64,000 bases of DNA from positions 1,217,161 through 1,281,160 of the forward strand of contig JALRME010000009.1 in the NCBI GenBank assembly GCA_026120035.1, in the 5' to 3' direction. Under the pieces are notes generated by a model. That model did no database searches and had not been told where the DNA came from. It saw only the letters and a program-made list of their open reading frames with translations. Of the stretch, positions 34,317 through 45,442 are shown piece after piece (positions within the stretch are counted from its first letter, which is position 1; every line of letters starts with the position of its first letter). The stretch comes from Coleophoma eucalyptorum (taxonomy: Eukaryota; Ascomycota; Leotiomycetes; Helotiales; Dermateaceae). The position numbers were made by a program, and so were the translations under genes.

Positions 34317-36216
34317 ATGAACATGCGTTTCAGTCTCCTTTTCTTTCTAAGGGCCGGCGCCTTCGTTGCAGCTGTAGCCATTCCCTCTGATCCTTTGGCT
34401 AGCATCAATGAGAATGGCGAACTCGACCCGCGAGCTGCACTTACGGCTTTCACGCTACCGGCTAAGAGCGATCTGTTGAGAGCGCTGACCATCACCACAA
34501 CTAGAACTGGCTTTACCTATGGCCCAGATCCTGCTGGCACCAGCATCTACTTTCCATCGGGTGCCTTAGGTACTGCTCGTACAACGCTGGATTTAGCGGA
34601 GTTGGAGGTTGATACCACGGCACATCTGGCTCGTGTCGAAGCTGACACGGTAGTGGCTTCGGCAGTTGTTACTGCAGTGAGTAATACCTTGTTTGAGTTG
34701 ATTGTTAAATTCCCACCTGTCGATGTGAACGTAGACTAAAGATTGTGATGTGGTTGCTTAGGCTGGTGGATTTAAATCGCTTAAGGATTATGAGAAGCTC
34801 TACAATGGAGAGTGGCAGACGTCGATCGGAAACTTAACGGTACTTGGAATGCTGCAGAACTACACGCTCGATTCCATGTTCTCCATGGAACGACTTTCAT
34901 CCATGCCATATTCCATCCGCCGCCTCAACCCGGGTAAAGACACCCTACCCTTCCTCGTCGACGATACGGTCGTCGCCAAGCTCACGAAGACAACCCTTAG
35001 GGGATTATTCACCACTGGCCGTCTGTTCTTTGTCGATTACAGCTACCTAACCAAGTACAAGGCCACTAGCGGGCGATATGGAGCGGCATGCTCAGCATAT
35101 TTCTACATTGACACGACCACCGGGGACTTTCTTCCCTTAGCTATCAAGACCAATGTTGGCAGTAACCTGGTCTACACACCTCTTGATACAGCCAATGACT
35201 GGCTGTTGGCTAAGATGATGTTCAACGGCAACGATCTCTGGTATCAGGCATGGTATCACTTTGCCAGCACCCATTACGTGGCCGGTTTATCTCTGACAGC
35301 TGCAATTCGCTGCATGAGTATCAGCCATCCAGTTTTGGCCATTCTGCAGCGCTTGAATGTGCAAGGGTACGCCTTCCAGCAAATTGCTGAGTTGCTACTC
35401 TTCACCCCTGGTACATTTATAGACCAGAATTTCGCCTACTCAGGAGCCGATGCAGCAAAGGATACAAACGATCTTTATTATAAGACGGCCGGCGCATTCC
35501 AGGCAAATTACTTCCACACTCAGTTCGCCGCCCGTGGGCTCATCAATGCCACGTATGGTCCAGCCCTGAAGTATTCGCCGTTCGTGGAGGACGCAGAAGT
35601 GATCCACGCCTCGCTGCAGAAGTTCATGACCACGTTCGTCAACTCCTACTACACGAGCACGAACGCCATCACGAGCGATGCCGAGCTACAGTGCTGGATT
35701 GCCGAAGCCGTGCCGGCCAAGATCATTGACTTCCCTACCGCACCGATCAATAAGACGCAAACGCTCATTGACATGCTCACACATATCGCGTTCCTCGTCT
35801 CGGTGCAGCACCACACGATGAACACCAACGACCCTGCTACTTTGACCGGCGTGTTGCCCTTCCACCCAGCGGCGCTGTACGCCCCAATCCCCACTGCGAA
35901 GGGCGTCAGGGACATTCTGCCCTTCCTCCCCAACGCCATCCAGGCCGTCAGTCAGGTCTCGTTGCTTGCGCAGTTCTCACGCCCAGAGTACCAGAACACG
36001 GCTAAGTCGTTGACGCAAATGTTCAATGACCCGAACCTGCTGGCAGGTTTCAACGCAGCGAGTGTCACGGCCGCAAAAACTTTCATGGCGGAGATGAATG
36101 CATTCAGTGGTGTAGTGAGCTCGAGGAGGCTGGATGCAACTGGATACAGCCGGGGGATGCCGTACCTCTGGCGGGCGCTAGATCCGCAAGTGATCCCTTT
36201 CTATGCGGCTATTTGA
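34317..36216 (+). CDS. Secreted lipoxygenase, iron-type ligand set
   Basis: Two exons, 34317..34676 and 34762..36216, 604 residues. Residues 1-20 form a signal peptide (FSLLFFLRAGAFVAAVAIP). Lipoxygenases dioxygenate polyunsaturated fatty acids to hydroperoxides. Metal ligands visible by pattern: His286 and His291 (HFASTH, spacing H-x4-H), His470 and Asn474 (HHTMN, spacing H-x3-N) and a C-terminal Ile604. From family knowledge, H-x4-H with terminal Ile is the plant/animal and Fusarium-like iron arrangement, whereas fungal manganese lipoxygenases have H-x3-H and terminal Val. Other family segments are NDWLLAKMMFNGNDLWYQ and SHPVLAILQRL. The frame extends upstream to a GTG, but the ATG at 34317 is chosen; ATG at 34323 is an alternative. 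The intron is 85 nt. Confidence 0.85.
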
Positions 36217-36756
36217 TTTCGTCAGTGCAGCGTCATTCATGTTTTGATTTTATAATAATGTTAAAAATACCGCTTACCTATTAATTAAATTAATAATATT
36301 TACTCCAATCGATCATACATTGAGGCGTATTTGATTTGCGGAGCGCTATGTGCTTCACGGGTGATGCGATTGACTTTTTCATCCCACGATCTTTAACACT
36401 ATTTGAGACAGCTTGTGAAGCTCAACATGTTCGTCCTATTTAATCCATACTCGGCCAGGTCTAAGGTAATGTACTAGAAATGGCACAGAGAAAATAATAT
36501 TTCGACAGTAATTTCGAGTAGCTCCACTTGTTTTAAGGACAGCACTATGAGGATCGGGCCGCTCCATGGCATAATTACAAGCGTCTGTATCCACAACTTT
36601 AAAAGTTGTAGTATACCTCTTGGCACGGCTGTCAAGAAATCCAGACAAGAGAAAGGGAGTAAAATAGGGAAAAACGCCTAAGCTCGAGGGTACTTTTTTG
36701 GTATTGGCTGAGTTAATGGAATTGTTTACTTCAGGGCGGAGTACAGGCTGTTTGGC
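36217..36756. other. Convergent intergenic region, AT-rich
   Basis: Lies between the lipoxygenase (+) and GH18 (-) stop codons. AT-rich (a TTAATTAAATTAATAATATT stretch near 36280) with likely 3' ends. No gene seen. Confidence 0.5.
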
Positions 36757-37980
36757 CTACAGCACATCAACGAACTGATCAAGTCCTTGTCCAAGCTCCC
36801 AAATGGCAATCCCAACACCCAACTCCTCAGCAAGCTGCAACCGATGCAACAAGCTCAATACTGAAGGATACCACAAGACAGATATCGTGTCCTTACCGGC
36901 ATCAGCAATCATCCTATGCTCCTTTGAAACGTCATCCCATTGGAAGGCAATATCCTTGTGCTCCCGAAGAAAGTCCATATAGTTAAAAGCCGTATAAGCC
37001 TCCATTCCCTTCGCTTTTGAGAGCTTATAGCCATAAAAGGGCAAACCCAGTAAGATCTTTGCAGTGCGACGTTGCTTTGGGTTAAGCCCACGACCATTCC
37101 CATCCTCTTCAGCATCATCATCAAACTCGTCATCATTATCCGCATCCGCATCTATCAATCCTTCCATCACCTCTCTCATCCAAGGCAACGGTGAATTGGG
37201 ACCTTCCCGGCCCAAAGAGCCAGCATGATCATAAGTCATAACCGAGAAATAATCCACCGCGTCCTCCAAATCTCTCAGATCTTCAGCTCCGATGACCATA
37301 CCAGCCTGTTCAGGAGTATGCTGGGGCGGAACTACCAAAATCAATTCCTTCCCATTCTCGTGCAACTCCTCCCCAATCAGCTCTAATAGGGCCTTGAAGA
37401 GCTGCGGATGCGGCATCTCTAAGGTCAAGCCATCGTAACCATACTTCTCCACTTCTTGCAGCAGAACATCCAAGATCATCCCTGGCTGTCCTTGCGGATA
37501 GTACTGAATTGCCTCAGCAGCTTCCCGTGAAAATTGGATCTGTACTCGGGGCACGATCTTGGGCGGCGGGGAGGCACTTCTTAGCTCGTTGAGCCAGGAT
37601 TCATCTACGTCGTGGCCGCCGGCCAAGTGTGGCTTCTGATTGTGCTCCAGGGTGAGCTGGTACCATACGGGAGAGATATGCGTGAACTTGGAGGCGTGCC
37701 ATTTTGCGAGGTCGTAGCCATGGCCGTTCCAGGGTGTTATATAGGCTAGTTTTACTAATGAAGAGCTGGAGTGTGGTGTTCTTGGACTAGATCCTGGTAT
37801 TGGTACGGCTTGGAGGATGGATTCTGTAGAGGGGCTCTGGGTATGGAGACTTTGGAAAGAGGAGGGTAGGTAGCATATTTGGGAATCGGATATAGGTGTT
37901 AAGGCGTACGTGGAACTCAGAAAGAGGATGACTAGGGTGAATATTTGGGGGATAAATCTCGACATTGTATAAGAATGCAT
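36757..37980 (-). CDS. GH18 chitinase-domain-containing protein (CHID1/SI-CLP like), secreted
   Basis: Intronless, 407 residues. An N-terminal signal peptide (IFTLVILFLSSTYA) is followed by a GH18-type barrel starting at VKLAYITPWNGHGYDLAKW. The catalytic-strand segment is YDGLTLEMPH, where chitinases have DGxDxDxE; here the catalytic acid pattern is altered as in CHID1-type proteins, so chitinase activity is doubtful. Further segments are PRVQIQFS, VDYFSVMTYDHAG, ILLGLPFYGYK and WYPSVLSLLHRL, all typical of the CHID1 branch. An acidic low-complexity insert (DADADNDDEFDDDAEEDGNG) interrupts the barrel. CHID1-like proteins bind carbohydrate in the secretory pathway; the fungal role is unclear. 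Start at 37980 or the in-frame ATG at 37965. Confidence 0.82.
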   Translation of the reverse strand: MHSYTMSRFIPQIFTLVILFLSSTYALTPISDSQICYLPSSFQSLHTQSPSTESILQAVPIPGSSPRTPHSSSSLVKLAYITPWNGHGYDLAKWHASKFTHISPVWYQLTLEHNQKPHLAGGHDVDESWLNELRSASPPPKIVPRVQIQFSREAAEAIQYYPQGQPGMILDVLLQEVEKYGYDGLTLEMPHPQLFKALLELIGEELHENGKELILVVPPQHTPEQAGMVIGAEDLRDLEDAVDYFSVMTYDHAGSLGREGPNSPLPWMREVMEGLIDADADNDDEFDDDAEEDGNGRGLNPKQRRTAKILLGLPFYGYKLSKAKGMEAYTAFNYMDFLREHKDIAFQWDDVSKEHRMIADAGKDTISVLWYPSVLSLLHRLQLAEELGVGIAIWELGQGLDQFVDVL

Positions 37981-38745
37981 TTATTACTCTTCAAATCTTC
38001 TCTCACGTGGACCGAGAGTAGGCGAGGGTTCCTTATAAGGTGTCGTCGACGTCGACGTGTCTTCGCCGATTTCACTTCCAAGAGTCGCGAATTTTGAACT
38101 CTCGTGTCTCCACGTCTCAATAACCGTGCTTAGTAAGCCCCCGCCATTGCACTGGATCATACTTTGACCAGTTCCTACGCGCGCATCGGAGCCTGAGGTA
38201 GCACTCCTGTAAAATAGTTCCTGTTGGTTATACAAGATGGTTCATCGTACCAGTATCATATCTGCGCAAAGATTATAACGCCAGAAGCAACGACGCTCAT
38301 CGGTGCAATCTTCCTTGTTCGCAAACATAACCCCGGCGCAGATATTTTATGACTCCCAATAAGGAAGGTAGTCTTGGACAAGAGTCATAAGTGTGTCATT
38401 GTAATTCTGGATCTGGGCTTAGAAAATCTTAGATAGAGGATTTGATAGCAGAATACTGTCATCCTTATAGTTGCCACCAAGGGAAGGAGCATGATGCTGA
38501 TGAAGTACTTCAGCTCAAGCGAGCATATGACTCATAATTGCAGCCAAGATACGTGCGTCTGCAGTCACACCAGGGATGCTCAAACATGAAGTTGTATTCA
38601 ATGCGGCCAACTGCGCCATCCATGTTATATTTTAGAAGTCTAGTAAGGTCCTGGTCTCAAAGTAGTTGCATATATATACACAGGAATCAACAGCCGGGTG
38701 CCTTCCATATCCCTGAATACAACTATCTACCTCCATCAATTAATC
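37981..38745. promoter_or_regulatory. Divergent promoter region between GH18 and J-domain genes
   Basis: About 765 bases between two outward-reading starts. TATATATA at about 38670-38680 lies 70 bases before the J-domain ATG and may be its TATA element. An ACGTCGACGTCGAC-type palindromic stretch is at about 38044-38058. No gene seen. Confidence 0.5.
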
Positions 38746-40597
38746 ATGTCTAGCAACCCTTACACCCTCCTTGGTCTCGAGGAGAGCTCAAAACTATCGA
38801 TTAAAGAAATCCATGATGCATATCATGCTTTGGCTCGGGAGTACCACCCCGACAAGAATCTTTTAGCCGCAGACGAAGCAACTGCAAAGTTCCAGGCAAT
38901 CCAAGGAGCGTACACTGCAATTCTAAAGGAATCTACTCTTCCTGATGACGAAAAAGCGAGCAAGACCACGCCCAGTGCTAAATTGGCTAAGCCATGGGCA
39001 CCAAAGCGAGGTCGGAAGTTCAACCATCGAGCTATGCAAGAGGTAGAAGAACTGAAAGAGAAAGCGGCCAAGGTTGCAGCCCAACGGGCCCATGACGAGG
39101 CCGTTGAGCAAGAACAAGCTCAACGGCCAAAGGGGAAGAAAAGAGCGAAACAATGGGAGAAAGACCAGAGAAAGGTGGAGATAGCTGTGGCCAGAGAGAA
39201 AGAAACTGCAAGAAAGCTCGAGGCAAGGCTGGTTAGTACTGTCTAAACTCGAGTCATATCGAAAAGCATTACAAACAGAATAAATCTTTATCTTACGCCA
39301 ATCAAATATTAACGAATATCTGCAGGCACAGAAGGCCGAGACCTTGAAACTGCAGGAAGAAAATAAGGGACTTACCAATAAAGCAACTCCAAAAATCTCC
39401 GATGCAGACCAGGGGATCCAGACCAGCCTCGTACGGCTTGAACAGAAGTCTCTTATACTGGTCCCGGGTAAGTCATCAGGTCATCAAGCGAGGCAGAGAA
39501 ATCCCTTTAAGATAAATCTAACTCAGTGTAGCTGCCCGGGCATCATATTTAAACCAAAGATCAGACGCGATTATTGAGGTGCCGCAAGTTGGTCGCAACA
39601 AGCCCATTGTTGCAGATCAAATACATGCCGAAACGATGGCTCTTATAGACTCTGAGACTTTACAGTTCGAAGAAGCAGAAGATCTGGAATTTGAGATTCC
39701 GCAAGATTTCAGACACTCGTCGGTGGAGGTCCATCCCGAAGATGACCCTGAACTATTCATAGGACGATTCAATACCCCGGAGTTTCCCAACTTCGCAGGT
39801 TTGTTTCGCGAACAATTCCCCGATTTAGCCAGTCTAGTTATAGAGTCGGATGGCGACTTTAAAAAGGTTCTCGATATAATTAAGCAAGACAAAATAGATA
39901 AACAATTTGAGAGAGACGAGGAGAGGAAACGCGAGGAAGAGGAATCTAAGAGGAAAGTTGCTGCATTTGAGAAGTACTGGGCAAACAGAAAGGTAAGAAA
40001 CCGTGAAGATGTGGACTGTTTCTCTCCCAGCGGATTCACTAACTTACAGGCTCGCATTTAAACCCGAGAAGTTTCTCGAAATTAAGTGTACCATACCTCA
40101 CCATATATTGTCTTAAGTTTCAATGGTCTCAACAAGGCAACTACTAATTCTAAACTTACCAGGTCGTCGAAACCCCTACTCGTACTACCACTGTTCCGAA
40201 AAGACCGCGAGGACCAGAACTAAAAGCTGACAATGGAGCCCGGGAATACAATTGTAAGCATCTCGCAAATCTCGCCGCCGAGCCGTTAAGTTCTGGAGAC
40301 GATAGTGAATTGCCAATCCCTGTCGTCAAACAAGAAACCCTAGTGCCAACAAAGTGGAGCAAGAACGCAGTCGTAGAGAACGTTTGTGAAAACGCCTCTG
40401 ATGTATACGATGGCGATGTTCAAGAAGATACAGCGGAGTACGTGTGGGAGAAGGAGACCTTTACGCAGTTCCAGCAGAACCACGATAAGGTTGAACAAGT
40501 CCAGCAAGCATTTGGCATGCGACGAAGCGAAGCACTCATTACGGCGTTAGAATATCAGTCCGGCATGCTTTTAGAGGCCGATGCGCATTTCACGTAG
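38746..40597 (+). CDS. J-domain (Hsp40/DnaJ type) protein with coiled-coil, function unknown
   Basis: Four exons: 38746..39231, 39326..39467, 39532..39992, 40163..40597; 507 residues, phase closing. Residues 5-68 form a J domain (YTLLGLEESSKLSIKEIHDAY) with the HPD tripeptide in EYHPDKN. J domains recruit and stimulate Hsp70 ATPase. Residues about 95-165 are a Lys/Glu-rich coiled coil, followed by an acidic middle part (FEEAEDLEFEIPQDFRHSS) and another charged helix (ERDEERKREEEESKRK). No zinc finger or DnaJ C-terminal domain is seen, so this is a class C J protein. The last intron was placed to the acceptor at 40162; an earlier acceptor at about 40050 would add only ARI and stop, giving a protein of 366 residues. 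Both look usable. Confidence 0.7.
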
Positions 40598-41703
40598 AGA
40601 TGAATTCCATGTTCATAGCTGGGCCGATCCTGGGCTATATGCGGAGTACTAGTAGAATATATTGCTCAATGAAATATAGTTGTTCCCAATGGGATAAGTT
40701 GATCCCATGGGATGTACCCAATCTTTGCTAACCATGGACACGATGCGCATATAGCTGGGTCGCCGAAACAACCAGGGATTCCTGAAAATTGGGAGCACCT
40801 TTCGCATCCTGAGCTTTAAGCCAATACTTGATGGAAGTCGAAGAGACAGGATACTTGTCGAATCCTAGATTACTCTAAAACCGGCACGATCAGCTGCGTG
40901 ATTTATGGTCGGCATTTCCTAAGTTACCATACCACTGACCCAGTTCAAGCCAGGCCAGGTATAACAGATATGCCGACCCCTGACTACTGTGTGAAGCCAA
41001 GGGGAAAGGCTCTGCATTGTTGGTACCCCGCTCCTTCAGCAGGTGGGCCCTCTTCATTGCCATCTGCATTGAAGGATCACGCAGCCTCGTGGCTATTATC
41101 ACCTCTAGCAAACTCGCCAGCCGTATCCTCTCTCAAGTCCCCGTTCATCGTCTCAGCAGTAGAGAACGCGTCGTTGGCGCTAGTACTACAGTATCATTAT
41201 TGCAGTTGGTAGTAGCGTTCCGCCTCCATTCGTTCCGACTAGCCTGTAGGCCAATTCTTGGTAACGAGGAGGGAAGGGTAGGGTACGGTGGGTAAGCATC
41301 CACATTACTGCGCCGTACGGTTCAATGCGATCGTGCCCATGTTTGTGCAGGCGACTATGCTTGAGTTTCGGCTGGCGACGTTTTATACCACGAAGAACTC
41401 ACTGGGAGGAAAGTACCGAGACCGCGGATCAGCAGGTAGTGACCGGATTGCAGCCTGGACCAGTTGTGCAGCATCGAGCATGCAGTGTGGTCGTTAGAAT
41501 GCAGTGCAATGCACTATATGCAACGGCACGGAAGCAGACAAAGCTTACGTACTCGTTACCTGTCACTTTCGGACCTGCCTAAGCGAGCTGCACGTCGTGC
41601 GAACCTCTGCCTCCTAGATTACGGGGGACTAAGTAAGTATCTCCTGATTTCTGGCTCGTTGTTCATCTATAATCTTTAAAAACTACCTGAACCATGGTAC
41701 ATT
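40598..41703. other. 1.1 kb intergenic, no gene seen
   Basis: Lies between the J-domain gene end and the O-methyltransferase stop. Open frames (for example 40898-41582, plus strand) overlap in several frames and match nothing I know. This is the natural left boundary of the putative metabolite cluster. Confidence 0.45.
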
Positions 41704-42955
41704 TTATCCAGCGAGCTCCGCTTCAATCACACTCTCCGCAACTCCAGGGTAATTGTAGATGTTCAGGACTTTGAACCCTGCCTCGGTCAGGATTGCTCTC
41801 CAGTCCGCCTCAGTACGCTCCCGCACAGCGAAATGCGCAAGCATCATCATGTCCATCGATGTGGCTGCCAAGCTGGGGTGCTCCTCTGAGACGACGATCT
41901 CATTAAGCAGGACTCGAGAGTAGCCTGGTTTCAATGCCGGCTTCAAGTTGTTTAATATACGAGCGCCGTCCGTATCATCCCAATCGTGCAAGATCGAGTG
42001 AAGAAAGTAGCCGCGCGCCGCCTTGATGGGTTGGGGCGTGAAGAAGTCATGAGCTTGCACATCATAGGGAGTATCTTTCGTAGCGTCAAGACTGGCTATG
42101 ACTGGCTCCCGATCTTGCAACACTAGTTTGCCAGGACGTGACGGGTAGTGAGCCGCGAATTGTTCTAAGTCATGGCCGCGGCCGCCGCCAACGTCAACGA
42201 GCAATACTTCGTTGGCACTTGGATCGAAGCCTTCGAGGAGACGCTCTGCTATGGGGTAAAAGCCAGGGTCGTACCAGTTTGCCTTGCCAGCTCTGTAGGC
42301 CGACATGAATGAGTCAAAATGAGAGAGGTAAGGCGGGGTAGCAACCAGCCATTCGAAGAAGGGGAGTTTGGTATCGTGGGCGCTCTGAAAGGGTCCGTCG
42401 GTAAGGGTTCCTGGGGCTTTGTACTCAGTGCGCTTGTAGTAATCTGGAAACCCGCCGAAGGAAGGTCGGGAGACATCATAACAGAAACAAATACTGTCTT
42501 GGTATCTCTGCTCTGCAAGCCCGTTACTCAAGGTTGTGCCATACCAGTTTCCATCAGCAAAGGTAACGAGCCTCATTGCGATGAGATGTCTCATGAAACG
42601 GTGCAAGAGTGTGACGTTGATCCCCGTTTTCAAAGCCAGTTCATCGGCACTGACACCTTTATCGCCTCCATCCCTGAGGTGTTGGAAGATCTTAGTATCG
42701 ACGGCAATACGACAGTGAGCAGATTTGGCGGGCTGTGAAGAATTGGCGTGATTAGCAATGCACAACATATAAAGGATCTTGACTTACTTCCGCCCAGAAA
42801 CTCCGCTGTAGAAACTCGCTAGGAATCTCGAGTGCTGCAACAAGCTCCTGACCTAAGCTGATCAAAGATTCACGGGAACCGAGCTCTTTGCTCGTATATG
42901 CTGTCCCAGCAGCTGCAATGCGTTCGACAATCGAAGTAACTGTTGATTCGGCCAT
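41704..42955 (-). CDS. SAM-dependent O-methyltransferase (plant-caffeate/fungal OMT type)
   Basis: Two exons, complement(41704..42732, 42788..42955), 398 residues. It transfers methyl from S-adenosylmethionine to a hydroxyl of a small molecule. An N-terminal dimerisation/winged-helix region (KIFQHLRDGGDKGVSADEL) precedes the methyltransferase fold. SAM motif I is VDVGGGRGHDLEQF, followed by LHSILHDWDD containing the presumed catalytic His of this family, and GYSRVLLNEIVV. The last helices are normal. The start is the ATG at 42955 (MAESTV); an in-frame ATG at 42997 adds 14 residues. Length fits fungal OMTs of metabolite clusters such as those for aflatoxin-like compounds. It lies next to the divergent Pth11-like gene, with a CGGA-N6-TCCG palindrome between them. 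Substrate unknown. Confidence 0.88.
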
Positions 42956-43119
42956 TTTTGATGGTTTGCTTGCGAGTATGGCCAGGATTCGGGGCATGGG
43001 GAGGACTTTAATGCAAAAGGATCCCAAGGGTGGTGTCAAACTACCATACTGTATTAGGGAACCCCATTGGTGTCAATGTCAATGGACATCTTGCTAACTC
43101 TCTCTCACTGGCCCATGTC

Positions 43120-43133
43120 CGGAGACCAATCCG
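43120..43133. promoter_or_regulatory. CGGA-N6-TCCG inverted repeat upstream of the O-methyltransferase
   Basis: CGGA GACCAA TCCG, 165 bases before the O-methyltransferase ATG and 449 before the divergent membrane-protein ATG. Zn2Cys6 dimers commonly bind CGG/CCG inverted half-sites with fixed spacing. Similar sites occur at 56367-56380 and 59077-59089. Binding is an inference. Confidence 0.35.
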
Positions 43134-43581
43134 AGGCCCCCCGAACGGTGGAGCTATTGCTGGATTAAGCGAGATGCTCTATCAAAACTGGAAACTGGCC
43201 GGGGGTTCGTTACGGTATACGCTTTGGAATGAGGTGACAACCAGCATTATCGACAGTGCGCCAAACCGTATCACACTGCAGCGTTGATCAGAGGTGAAAG
43301 GGGGAAACATGGTACTGGCGAGGAAAGATCAACTACCTGATCAACCGAGAATTGGTTATATTGAGGCACAAGCCTGCTGATGAACAGGGTCGCATGTCAG
43401 AAATGGAGCTCGTGGGTCCAGGATTCAGGAACACGTTATTATGTCTTGGCCATCGTGATCAGGGCCAGCTTCTGATGTATTAAAATCTCGAAGCCGTGAA
43501 AATTGTACAACGCATTGCCACTTTGATTTCTATGATCACTTCGCTACTTTTGAAGACGTCGGTTATCGATGAGCCGTAGTG

Positions 43582-44851
43582 ATGTCCAGCACAACTGTGG
43601 ATTTGACGGAGAGCCGATCGACAGAAATTATAGTTGTTGCGTGGGTCTTCACCGGTATCGCCATTGTTACTGTTGCGACGAAGCTGTTTGCTCGAGCGAC
43701 AATTTCTAAGATCATCGGCTTGGATGACTTTTTCATTTTCCTCTCGCTGGTAAGGAAACTCTTAGTTGCAGGACTGAAAAAAAAAATACTGAAGAAAAAT
43801 GAACAAATAGGGACTTAGTATCATTGCTGCAGCCTTTGTACACTATTCCGTGACTCTTGGTCTCGGCCGACACACAGCAGCAGTAGGCGCTGAAGAAAAT
43901 GGAGCACATCAATTGGTTCTGGTAGCCAAATGGCAGATCCTTGGATACCGTATGTATGAGTGCTATGGAGTGAAGGCGAGGATATGCTAAAGAAACGTTA
44001 GCTTTCAATATTGGTGCCTTTAGTCTGCCGAACATCTCGATCGCAATACTCGTAAACAAGCTCCTGGACCCAAACGTCACACGAACCAGATGCCTATACG
44101 GCCTTGTCATTCTACAGAATGTTTTCGCAGTGGTTTCCATCCTCATTGTGTTCCTGCAATGCAGCCCCACGGAAAGGTTGTGGAACAAATCAGTAGAGGG
44201 CACTTGTTTAAGCGGGAATGTTTTGAACGACTTTTCGTATTGGCTGAGTGCGTACACGACCGTGACCGATATTATTTTGGCTGTCGTGCCCATCACAGCG
44301 TTCTGGAAGCTGCAAATGAGGCGTTCGACCAAAGTGGGCGTGTGTCTCATGATGGGATTGACCCTATTGTCAGCAGTGGTTACAATGATTAAAGCAACAT
44401 TCCTGCACCTATTCGGTGACCAAGTTGATCCTCGTAAGAGTATTCTGTGTCTGAAGTCATGGAGGTTGCTAACGACTGAAGTGTACAATGTGGTACCATT
44501 AGTCCTTTGGGGGCTGTAAGTGACCCACAATACCTATCATTTGGCGGAAACTGATAGAATTTTAGGGTTGAGCAAAACATTGTCATTGTTGCAGCATGCA
44601 TCCCCACATTACGGCCCTTCTTCCACAAAGCATTCGGAACCCAAAAAGGCAGCCAGGGGAATTCTTACACGAACTCACAACCTACTAGCAAGTCGCTTTT
44701 CCAGAGTCGAACTCATACGAGGGTGGAATCGGTGTTGGACGTTCCATTAGATACTTTGGCAAAGAAGGAATCGGAGGACTATGCGGAGTCGAACAGCTCA
44801 CAGCAGAAGATATGGCGAACTGTGGACTACACTGTACAGAGTAGCGATTAA
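43582..44851 (+). CDS. Pth11-like seven-helix membrane protein (fungal rhodopsin-type domain)
   Basis: Five exons: 43582..43749, 43811..43949, 44002..44433, 44482..44515, 44566..44851; 352 residues, phase closing. It has about seven hydrophobic helices and the family segments KLFARATISKIIGLDDFF, LGLGRHT, CSPTERLW (usually CxPxxxxW), YWLSAYTTVTDIILAVVPI and VEQNIVIVAACIPTLRPFF. Helix 2 was recovered by placing the first intron's acceptor at 43810, giving GLSIIAAAF. The C-terminal 80 residues are hydrophilic. Family members act as receptors or membrane organisers in ascomycetes; none is catalytic. No CFEM domain precedes the helices. The open frame begins at a GTG at 43579; the ATG at 43582 is used. 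Its place in the cluster could mean sensing or a boundary gene. Confidence 0.8.
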
Positions 44852-45442
44852 TATGCAAAGACATAAAGTGGTAACGACCCGATATTTGAGAAGTTTGGGA
44901 GAACAGTACCACTTCATCAACAAAAGGGAGAGAGCTAGATTGCCCTTATCTTGTAAGATTTAATAGATATGGAGTTCTAAAAGTGATATTCTATTGAATA
45001 ATCTTTAAAGCTTACCTAGGCTTACACGTAACACAACTTGCTTAGACTCTAGAGATAGTTTAGTGACTAATGTGTATTGTTTAAGAAAGTTTTTCCTGGC
45101 ATGAATGCTTTGGTAGGTGTCAAATATCACTATATTTATGAATATGGTCTACTTTGTCTTCAAAAACGTGCCTTAAGCTTGGCATTTGAATTATCCAATA
45201 CCAATGACTACACATGTCCATTTGCCATACTCACAACATTGTTTATTAATTAGTAGCGTTTGATCAATACTTTCGGAAGCCCATTCATCCGTGCTTGCAG
45301 CTGGAATAATCGTGGGATATTCGGTATTCAGTCACATCGTATTCAACATAAGGACATGAGATTTATTAAAACGTTATAATTCCATTAACTGATAATTCTA
45401 GAAGGTTATAATTTTATTCTCTCTAGATCCATCCCAGCGACT
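44852..45442. other. Convergent AT-rich intergenic stretch
   Basis: About 590 bases between the ends of the membrane-protein gene (+) and the next SDR gene (-). Strongly AT-rich; no gene seen. Confidence 0.5.

Noticed and set aside
36436..36648. 70-codon minus-strand frame between lipoxygenase and GH18 genes
   Set aside because: It begins with TTG, lies in a convergent 3' region and shows no family similarity I can name.
43733..44530. 265-codon minus-strand open frame
   Set aside because: It lies antisense to the Pth11-like gene, which has coherent exons and family motifs; this is a shadow frame.
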